From Planctomycetaceae bacterium (GTDB taxonomy: Bacteria; Planctomycetota; Planctomycetia; Planctomycetales; Planctomycetaceae): a stretch of 64,000 nucleotides of DNA. The notes under the pieces are model-generated. The model did not search any database and was not told where the DNA came from. It saw only the letters and a program-made list of their open reading frames with translations. The translations under genes and the position numbers were made by a program. Positions 18,764 to 26,658 of this stretch are shown piece after piece; positions within the stretch are counted from its first letter, which is position 1, and every line of letters begins with the position of its first letter. The stretch is taken from NCBI GenBank assembly GCA_024742875.1, contig JANSXP010000019.1, forward strand, positions 1-64,000, in the 5' to 3' direction.

Positions 18764-20446
18764 TCAGGAAGAAAGGGACTCCTGAAACCTGTTTTCGAAC
18801 TTCGGGTCGGGCAGCAAACATGGGTGTTTGTACTGTTCCTCACTGCCGCTGGACTTGCGGAGACGATTGCGACGGAATTGTTCCCAGTCCGATGCACTCA
18901 CCTGCTGACATCTTATCCCGGCAAGTCGACCGGATTCACGTTTGTCCTGATATTCGCAGTTGAGTTGTCGCAATGCCTGCTCCACGTCCGCCGCGACCTG
19001 CTCCGGCGAGAGGCTTGCACCGGACGCATCAATATACAGTTGATATCCGGGTGGTTCTCCCCAAACGGGCGACAGCGTGAAACGTCCCAGTCGTTCTGCA
19101 TGTCCGGAACGACGCACGGCCTCGATCACCTGCGACTCGGACAGCTTCTCGCCGGTGATGCTCGACATGGAACTTCCCTTGTGCAGAAATTCGAGCAGGG
19201 GCGTGGTGCCATAATGTCCTGTGCACCGAACAACATCACGAATGTTGTAGCGGTACAGTCCGCTGCACGTGGTCAGCAGGATGAAGTATTCGCAGCCGGC
19301 CGTCAGCCGATGCGCGGGCAGGATGGTGGGGGAGGTGGTCTGTGACTGTTCGACCGGCAGAAACTCGAAATAGTGTGACTCGACGTCCAGAAGGCCGGCC
19401 GAAGTTTCATCGGCAATGGGAATGGTCATCCGACCTTCGCTGGCGTGCAGGCCATGATCCCGCACGGGTATCGAACCGAAGCGGGCCGACAGGGCATCAC
19501 GAAACGCGCCCGCGCTGCCGCCGGTCCATACTCCCAGGCAGCACAGAGACGGCCATACGGCGGTCGGCTCAAAACATCCGTGCTGTTCAAGAATGTGCTG
19601 CAGCTGCGCGGCGCGTGCCGCATTGGGACGCATTCTTCGGGTCAGTTGCTGCTGCACGGCCGGGGGAATTGTTTCCGCTGACAGTGTGCCGTCATGAATG
19701 TCACGCAGCAGCCGTTCGGCGCGATCTGCGGCAATATTGAGCAGGCGAATGAGCGTGGCCGGATTGGCGGTCACCATCATGCCCACCCAGGGCTCGGCCA
19801 GCGCAAACCTGAGTGCGGCGTGGTAGCGGTCTTCGGACTGTGTGATTTTGGCCGTGGCCCCTGGCACCACATACAGCCTGCGGACGATTGGCTTCTGCAT
19901 GGAGGTCACCAGACCGCTGATGTTGCCACACGGCGTGCCGTCTGCGGCAAAGAACGATTCGTGATCGCTGGACAGCTGCACCATCCGCAGCTGTTTCAGT
20001 TCGGGGTGATCCTGATGGGCGCCAATGCCCCATCGCTGCCAGCCGGTCCGATAACACTTCAGGAAATGGTCTGTGACGGGAATCAGTTTGGACTGCCCGG
20101 TGGTGCCGCTGGTGGTGGCAAACATCAACAGGCGGTTGCCGGATCCCAGCAAAGCCCGATGGTCGCCGGTCTGCATCTGCTCCACGGACGGGCGAATCGA
20201 CTCATAATCGGACACCGGCATGCGGGTAGCAAACTCATCCGGCGTCAACTCCGGAGACAAACCGTGTGTTTGCGAATAGCGGCTGTCCGCATTCAGCCGC
20301 AGGATGCGCTGCAGCGTGGCCGTTTGAATGTGTTCGCAGTGGTTGTGGGCGGCCTGCAGAAAACGATCGCGATCGCGCAGCAGGCGGCGGCGCAGGATGC
20401 CCCCGATGGCGGCTCGAATTCGATTTCGCAGCGGGACAGACTCCAT
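18764..20446 (-). CDS. GH3 auxin-responsive promoter family protein (putative acyl-adenylating amido synthetase)
   Basis: ORF 18764..20488, likely start MESVPLRNRIRAAIGGILRRRL. 'MPVSDYESIRPSVEQMQTGDHRALLGSGNRLLMFATTSGTTGQSKLIPVT', 'YFEFLPVE', 'CSGLYRYNIRDVVRCTG'. Confidence 0.85.
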   Translation of the reverse strand: MESVPLRNRIRAAIGGILRRRLLRDRDRFLQAAHNHCEHIQTATLQRILRLNADSRYSQTHGLSPELTPDEFATRMPVSDYESIRPSVEQMQTGDHRALLGSGNRLLMFATTSGTTGQSKLIPVTDHFLKCYRTGWQRWGIGAHQDHPELKQLRMVQLSSDHESFFAADGTPCGNISGLVTSMQKPIVRRLYVVPGATAKITQSEDRYHAALRFALAEPWVGMMVTANPATLIRLLNIAADRAERLLRDIHDGTLSAETIPPAVQQQLTRRMRPNAARAAQLQHILEQHGCFEPTAVWPSLCCLGVWTGGSAGAFRDALSARFGSIPVRDHGLHASEGRMTIPIADETSAGLLDVESHYFEFLPVEQSQTTSPTILPAHRLTAGCEYFILLTTCSGLYRYNIRDVVRCTGHYGTTPLLEFLHKGSSMSSITGEKLSESQVIEAVRRSGHAERLGRFTLSPVWGEPPGYQLYIDASGASLSPEQVAADVEQALRQLNCEYQDKRESGRLAGIRCQQVSASDWEQFRRNRLRKSSGSEEQYKHPCLLPDPKFENRFQESLSS

Positions 20447-20511
20447 CCGCTCTCCGGGACTGTGGGCTGAGGGGACGACAGTGAGCAAAATCGACCATCG
20501 TCGGACAGCGC

Positions 20512-20844
20512 TTAATCGTACTGCTTTAAGTCTTTGCCGCTGATCGGCTGATCACGGGTAATGGTCTCCGGTCCCTTGCCGGCCCGTTTTTCGTATACAC
20601 CATCGCCCGCTTTGACGTATTTGGTGAAGCCCAGCTTATCGAGCTTCTTGTCGTCCTTCATCTTTTTGGACTGCGACATCTCGGTCCACGTGCCGCCGAC
20701 GTAAAACGGCTGGATGATTCGCTGCACGGGTTCGCCTGTTTCGGGATGTTCGGTGAGTGCCGGGTCTTTGATGCCCTGCACCACTTCAAACTGCTCCCCG
20801 GAGGAACCGTCTTCGTTGATTACTTCGTAAACGTAGGTCGGCAT
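20512..20844 (-). CDS. FmdB-like small protein lacking the zinc-ribbon cysteines
   Basis: Start MPTYVYEVINEDGSSGEQFEVVQGIKDPALTEHPETGEPVQRIIQPFYVGG at 20844 resembles FmdB/YdaR-type proteins (MPxYxYxCxxCG...FExxQ...CPxCG) but with no Cys residues. Confidence 0.65.
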   Translation of the reverse strand: MPTYVYEVINEDGSSGEQFEVVQGIKDPALTEHPETGEPVQRIIQPFYVGGTWTEMSQSKKMKDDKKLDKLGFTKYVKAGDGVYEKRAGKGPETITRDQPISGKDLKQYD

Positions 20845-21138
20845 GTCGTGTTTCCTGAATGCTCTGATGCCGGTGGAAAACGGAGACCTTCCGTCACCGG
20901 CGGCAGGAGCACTGCGACCGACGATCATATACCGGATCGCCGGTGAGGAAAATCGCGGACCCACCATTTCATCACGATCCCCGATCTGCGGACGCGGTGC
21001 ACCGCATCATCGTCAGATTCCCGACGTCACGGATTGGGATGGGGCGCAGCGATGAGACTTCGCGAAGGCCGACGTTTCCCAGGTCAGACCCGCTGGCGGG
21101 CCCAGAGTGCCGATGCCCTGAGATTCTGTTCGTCTAAT

Positions 21139-24100
21139 TCAGTCGGTCGATCTGCGCAATCGTAAACCAGACAACAGCGGCCAGCCCTGACGCGGGACGA
21201 ATTTCAGCGAGAGCGATTTTCCCAGCCCCACACCCGACAGGCGGATGACCCGCGCGCGTGCGGGATCGGGCGTGATCGTGACGTTGGTGGCCACGACCCG
21301 CTCGCCCACCTGAATGTCAAACACCCGATCCTGTGTTTCACCTCGCGGCGCGGCAAACACGAGTTCCACGTCCCATGGCTGCAGCGTCTGCTCTTGTGCC
21401 GGGTTCTCGCCTGGGAGATCGGCGTCGATCACGAGTCGCGTTGCCTCTTTGTTGCCGCCGCGGCTGGAGACTGCCGTGCGGCGACCGTCTCCCCCAATGA
21501 CAAACACCATCGGCTGATCGGCTTTCCAGCCAGGCTGCTGAATGATCTCCCGGACAATGGCGGACAGATCGGGCGTTCGCTGAGCTGCGTCCGCGTCCCC
21601 TGTTTTGTTCCACGCGGGGGGATCCCAGGTGACCTGTGTTCTGGTCAGCGTTCGAGAGGAGACGTCGTGTGATGCGGTGGAAAAACGAGCCGCGTCCGTG
21701 GATAGCTCACCGGCAATCCACAGGGAAGTGGGGTCCGAGGACGGTTCATCACAGGTGAACTGCAGCCAGGCCCCCCGAATTTCGCCAAGGGCGGCCTGCG
21801 GCAGTGGCACCGTCTGGAAACGCAGTCCCACGGTCTGCGGACCATCGTCTTCGGTCAGTTCCAGGTCGCTGCTGCCCAGGCCCACACTGCCATCGGACGA
21901 CTCTTCCGCGTCGTCGCTGGGATGGCTGATGCGAATGCCGTCTGCCAGATCGATCTGTTTGGTCAGCTGCAGACGGATGGTCAGTTCCGTCAGGTGATCG
22001 ACGCCCGACGACGTGATCCACGACCGCGGATCTTCTGCGCGGGAGGCCGCGTGCTGGCTGTAGGGTCTGGCTTCCGCGTTCATCTGCACCTCAAAAGGTG
22101 GGGAAGCGCCCGCGCGGGCCGGGTACTCCAGCCACAGCACGCCGTCTTTGTCGCGGCGATCACCGGCCGCCCCCAGGTTGAAGCCGACTGAGGTGACTGC
22201 CACAGGGGCCTCTGCCGGGTTGGGGGCTTCAGCGCTGGCCAGCGAGTTGACACTCCAGAACTCCATGCCGGGCATATGCACGAGTGCCAGTGACGTTTGA
22301 TTCTGGTAAGAGCAACTGCAGGTCCGCGTATAGTCCGGAGCATTCAGCACGCCGTTGGCCACCACCAGATTGGACGTGCAGCCGGACTTAAAGCCCCCCA
22401 GATTGCCCGTGCCCGAATTCGTGGTCAGGTCATAGTACCCGGCCGCCCCGGAGCGAAACGTCAGCATGTTTTCACTGGCGATGATGTTGTTACAGCCGTA
22501 CGCCCGCGTCATTTTCCAGGGCACCATTTCTCCAGTCAGTGGATGAGGCACCATGTGCTGACTGCCGTCAATCAGCGAAAACGCACCGGCGGACTCCGCG
22601 TACGAATTGGCATTGGTGATGATCAGGTCATTATGCAGGATGCAGGGGCCCGCGTACTTCAGGCTGTCCTTTTTCCAGTGAATTTCGCCACTGGCCGCTT
22701 TGTAGACCCGCATCCCCTGACCCACTTCGGCGTAAAGTCGGTCACTGGCGGCGGCCCCAGCCTGCAGCAGCAGGTCGTGTTCCTCGGAGTAGCCCAGCCA
22801 TGTGCCAAAAACGCCCTCGTGCACCTCCCAGACGGGCGCTCCGGTGGTCGCATCAAGGCACACAATGCGATAGCTGTCCGGCAGGGCCAGTCCGCGCCGT
22901 CGCATGGCCTGCTCCACCTGCGTCGGATTTTTGTCCAGGCAGTAGATGCGGTCACCGCCGGCCACAATGCCGTTGTGCCAGAAGCTGTGGTTGGCGTTGT
23001 GGCGCCATAACTGCTTCCCCGTCCTGCGATCAAAGCCAATCAGACCGGCACTGGCCGCCCGATCAAAACTCTTGCTGCCGAAGCCGAGCCGGTTGCCCTT
23101 CAGCTTTTTGTCCGCCTCAAACTGCAGGTCGTGCCGCTGGCGATAATTGGCAAACCCCACACCACCGAGTAATACATCGCCGTAGACTCCCAGATAGCCC
23201 CACTCCGGCTGCGAACCGTCGTCAGCAATCGGCATTTCCACTTTGCCAATATCACGCCCCGTCGCGGGATCGAGCATCAGGCAGGAAGCTCCGATCAGCA
23301 GGTACACGCAGTCTTCGGTGACCACATAGTTGGTGCCGCGGCCATTAGCGCCCGGGATGTGCACCTGGTTGTATTTAGGATTCAACGGCGTGTTTTCGTA
23401 CGTCGCATCGTAGTACACATCATAGGTGCCCAGATCTTCAAACTCCCGTTTCCACAGCACGCGGCCCGTGTAGACATCGCGACAACTCAGGCTGTTCATG
23501 CCCTGAATCACCAGTCGCCCGCCCACCACCTGTTCGGGCGGCCCGTGTCCGTGTCGTGGCAGCACGTCCATATTGCTGCTGCCGCCAAACCACAAAATGC
23601 CCAGCGGCAGTTTGACGCGGCTGTCGTCTGACTTGACCGTGTTGGCGATGTCGCCGTACTGATGCGTCCAGTCAGAAGAGCCGGGAAGTGCGCCGGCCCG
23701 CATCAGGCTTACGTCGGGATCGCCGCTGCCGAAAGTTACCACCGCCTGCTCCAGCTGCAGCTCAGTCAGCTGGCCGGCGATGTTGGGGGCATCAGCGGCT
23801 GCGTTCACGACCGTCAGTACGCCGCCATAAGGACGCACGGAAGGCCACATTGCCGCGACGGCATCGTCCTGGGCGGCAACTTCCGGTGTGGTCATTACGA
23901 CATGCGCCACGTAGCGGGGCGCTCGAAACGTCTGCGGTGTGCCGACGTGGCCCGTGATTTTTCCCAAAAGCCCGCGACTGTTGAGCGACTTTCTCAAAGC
24001 GTCAATCCGCGCCGCGCTGTCATCCACCACGGCCAGCTGCACGAATGGACTCAATTCGATCATTGCGGCGAGTGCCGGGTCGTCCGCCCGGCCAAACCAG

Positions 24101-25512
24101 AACGCGTAACCCTCGGCCTGTCCGCGGCTCAGGACACGTTTGGCAACTTTGATCTGCTGTTGTGTCAGTTTCGCTGTTGGGGCTGTTGTTTCTGTGAGTG
24201 CGGGAATGTTTTTCGGCTCGCCCACACAGACAATGGAGCCGGCATCCCCAACCACGATCATTCGCCTGGCGGCCACCAGCACGCGGGCAATCGACTCGTC
24301 TGTCTGCAGTGCATCCACGTCCAGCGTCTGCCGGACCTGTGGGCTGGCGTCAGTGGAAATAAGCGACAGCGTGCGACCTGACGCTGCCACCAGCGTGCTG
24401 CCCGCGAGAATCAATTCGTCCTGACCGGCTGCCTCCACTTCCCACAAGGGCTTGCGGGCCGTTTTGTCTTCGTTCGTGACGTCGAAAGCGCGAATCACGC
24501 TGCGATCGCCGTCCTGCTCGGCAGAGTACAGCACACCCCCGGCAATCACCGGCTCATTGGGAGTAAAGGCTGTTTTCTTTCCCGACGTCAGATCGAACGC
24601 ACGCGTCCCTTTTTCCCGAGTGTGCACATAGTAGTGACGTTCATCGGCCGTAACGAAAGATCCGCCCGTCCCTTTGCCGCCGGCGTTGATTTCAAAGTAC
24701 TTCAGTTCTCCCGTACGGCGGTCAAATACGGCCGGCACGCTGCGCCCGCCGGGGACGATCAGGAATTCGTCTGTCGCCACGAAGGCGCCCTGCGGTGCCA
24801 CTCCGGCAAAGGAAGGAGCACTGTGTGGCTGCTTGATGTACTGGGCGCCCGTGCTGTCGTTGACCCAGTTCACGTCGCCCGTTTTCGCATCCAGCGAGTA
24901 AATGAACGTGCCCATGAACGGCCAGATGCTGGCCGCAAAATAGACATCGCCGTCATACACCACCGGCCCGCCGCGCGACGGCCAGGCAGAAATCAGACGA
25001 CTGTTGCCCAGCGCCTTCTGCGAATTGGGTGCGCCGCGAAACTTCCACTGCAGCTGACCATCGGCCGCATTGACGCAGTACAGAAAACCGTCATCACTTC
25101 CAAAATAAATGCGGCCATCGTGCCCCACCGGCGGCAGTCGCACGGGACCTTCGGTGAAGTACGTCCAGACGACGCGGCCTGTCTCCACGTCGACCGCTTC
25201 CAGTTTGTCCTGGTCGTTGTAGCCAACACATAAAAGGCCCGCATAGACAATCGGCTCGAACACGCGATCATAGGTCATCAGATCCAGATTCAGCGGATCG
25301 TCCCACGCCTGTTTGCGTGCCGCCTGTCGGCGGACCCACTGCACGGTCATTTCCCCGGGCAGTTCATTGTTGACAGCCGCAGTACGGGCCGCATTGCCCC
25401 GCCACATTGGCCAGTCCTGGCTGCCGTCTTCCGCTGATGCGCGATGGGCCGCCCAGGTCAGACTCAGCAGCAGCCCGCTGAAAAGAGCGGTCGTGGTTCG
25501 AACAGAATTCAT
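21139..25512 (-). CDS. Giant exported PQQ-type beta-propeller protein with degenerate methyltransferase-like insert and DNRLRE-like C-terminal region
   Basis: ORF 21139..25620; likely start MNSVRTTTALFSGLLLSLTWAAHRASAED at 25512. N-term 'DWPMWRGNAARTAAVNNELPGEMTVQWVRR', repeated 'GRIYFGSDDGFLYCVNAADGQLQWKF'; insert at about 23800-24150; C-term 'AWLQFTCDEPSSDPTSLWIAGELS...RTQVTWDPPAW'. Confidence 0.82.
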   Translation of the reverse strand: MNSVRTTTALFSGLLLSLTWAAHRASAEDGSQDWPMWRGNAARTAAVNNELPGEMTVQWVRRQAARKQAWDDPLNLDLMTYDRVFEPIVYAGLLCVGYNDQDKLEAVDVETGRVVWTYFTEGPVRLPPVGHDGRIYFGSDDGFLYCVNAADGQLQWKFRGAPNSQKALGNSRLISAWPSRGGPVVYDGDVYFAASIWPFMGTFIYSLDAKTGDVNWVNDSTGAQYIKQPHSAPSFAGVAPQGAFVATDEFLIVPGGRSVPAVFDRRTGELKYFEINAGGKGTGGSFVTADERHYYVHTREKGTRAFDLTSGKKTAFTPNEPVIAGGVLYSAEQDGDRSVIRAFDVTNEDKTARKPLWEVEAAGQDELILAGSTLVAASGRTLSLISTDASPQVRQTLDVDALQTDESIARVLVAARRMIVVGDAGSIVCVGEPKNIPALTETTAPTAKLTQQQIKVAKRVLSRGQAEGYAFWFGRADDPALAAMIELSPFVQLAVVDDSAARIDALRKSLNSRGLLGKITGHVGTPQTFRAPRYVAHVVMTTPEVAAQDDAVAAMWPSVRPYGGVLTVVNAAADAPNIAGQLTELQLEQAVVTFGSGDPDVSLMRAGALPGSSDWTHQYGDIANTVKSDDSRVKLPLGILWFGGSSNMDVLPRHGHGPPEQVVGGRLVIQGMNSLSCRDVYTGRVLWKREFEDLGTYDVYYDATYENTPLNPKYNQVHIPGANGRGTNYVVTEDCVYLLIGASCLMLDPATGRDIGKVEMPIADDGSQPEWGYLGVYGDVLLGGVGFANYRQRHDLQFEADKKLKGNRLGFGSKSFDRAASAGLIGFDRRTGKQLWRHNANHSFWHNGIVAGGDRIYCLDKNPTQVEQAMRRRGLALPDSYRIVCLDATTGAPVWEVHEGVFGTWLGYSEEHDLLLQAGAAASDRLYAEVGQGMRVYKAASGEIHWKKDSLKYAGPCILHNDLIITNANSYAESAGAFSLIDGSQHMVPHPLTGEMVPWKMTRAYGCNNIIASENMLTFRSGAAGYYDLTTNSGTGNLGGFKSGCTSNLVVANGVLNAPDYTRTCSCSYQNQTSLALVHMPGMEFWSVNSLASAEAPNPAEAPVAVTSVGFNLGAAGDRRDKDGVLWLEYPARAGASPPFEVQMNAEARPYSQHAASRAEDPRSWITSSGVDHLTELTIRLQLTKQIDLADGIRISHPSDDAEESSDGSVGLGSSDLELTEDDGPQTVGLRFQTVPLPQAALGEIRGAWLQFTCDEPSSDPTSLWIAGELSTDAARFSTASHDVSSRTLTRTQVTWDPPAWNKTGDADAAQRTPDLSAIVREIIQQPGWKADQPMVFVIGGDGRRTAVSSRGGNKEATRLVIDADLPGENPAQEQTLQPWDVELVFAAPRGETQDRVFDIQVGERVVATNVTITPDPARARVIRLSGVGLGKSLSLKFVPRQGWPLLSGLRLRRSTD

Positions 25513-25653
25513 GGCGTACGTCCCGGGGCTTGCGAGTGTCCTGTGCGGCGGTCGACGGTGCAGCACAAGTGTGGGCACCGACATCGCGCCGTTGATCGTG
25601 CGGCACAGGCCCGATTGCACTGCACCACGGGGAAGGGAGCACAGAAGGGAACG

Positions 25654-26658
25654 TTAATTCTTTGATTTTCGTCCCGGTGGAATCGTCAGTAGTTTGGGGG
25701 CCAGCGCTTCGGTGTCCACGCTTTCGATCGGCTCACTAATCAGCACCTCTCCCAGTGCTTTCTCCCAGTCCGCCCGCAGCAGCAGGTCAAAACCGGGATT
25801 CTGGTTTTTCACCTGGCAGGAACATGGCCCGGCCATAAAGGACGAGGCCGTGCGAACCGTGTCGGCGGCGATGCCTTTGCCCACCAGCGCGTACAGCACG
25901 CGGCCGCGGCCAAACACCGGAAAAGCGAGTGGCTGATCGAAGCTGGTCAGGTCTTCTTCGCTGTTCAGCAGCGACTGCAGCAGAAACTGCTCTGCCGGGG
26001 CATCGCGTTTGAGAATCACCGTGGAGAATTTGATCTGCAGCGGCACCTTCACCTTTGTCAGAACGTCTGGCGCCACCTCCAGTTCCTCGGGAGTCGGCAG
26101 TTCCATCCACTGTTCGTCGGCCGCCAGCTGGTCCTGCAGTCTCTTCAGAGCCGCTTTGTCGTCCGCATCCCGACCACAGGGAACAAAAATCCAGACAGCC
26201 GAATCGCCCTGCTGCAGCTTCTCACGCACCTTTTTCCGCACGGGAGAATCGAGCATCATGTCTACGCTGTCGGTGCTGATTTTGCACTCGTGCATGGGCT
26301 GCGTCCGGCCGACGCCGTTCGCTGCCGGGTAGTAGACGAACATCGCCGATTTTGCACTGCCCGCCTCATACCTGCTGCGCACCGCTGCCGGTACGCTCTT
26401 ATCGTCAGGCCCGGCGACCGTGACTTCGATCATTGGCGACTGGCCTGCGGATTTGGCATCGGCGGCTGTCTGCAGGGCTTTCACGGCCGCCTGCTGCGAC
26501 GCGTTCAGATCTCCCTGATGAATGACGAACACCTGATAGCGGTCGGCATTCCAGCGTTCCAGCGCGTAACGGAACACGGGCACCTGGCAGGCCAGCAGCG
26601 GCACACTCAGAGCTACAGCAAGCAGCGGGATGCGGATGGTGGGTCGAAACACGCTCAT
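25654..26658 (-). CDS. Exported/lipoprotein-like protein of unknown function
   Basis: MSVFRPTIRIPLLAVALSVPLLACQVPVFRYALERWNADRYQVFVIHQGD...; signal/lipobox-like 'LLAC'; conserved-looking 'GPCSCQVKNQNPGFDLLLRADWEKAL'. Start overlaps the upstream stop by ATGA. Confidence 0.75.
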   Translation of the reverse strand: MSVFRPTIRIPLLAVALSVPLLACQVPVFRYALERWNADRYQVFVIHQGDLNASQQAAVKALQTAADAKSAGQSPMIEVTVAGPDDKSVPAAVRSRYEAGSAKSAMFVYYPAANGVGRTQPMHECKISTDSVDMMLDSPVRKKVREKLQQGDSAVWIFVPCGRDADDKAALKRLQDQLAADEQWMELPTPEELEVAPDVLTKVKVPLQIKFSTVILKRDAPAEQFLLQSLLNSEEDLTSFDQPLAFPVFGRGRVLYALVGKGIAADTVRTASSFMAGPCSCQVKNQNPGFDLLLRADWEKALGEVLISEPIESVDTEALAPKLLTIPPGRKSKN

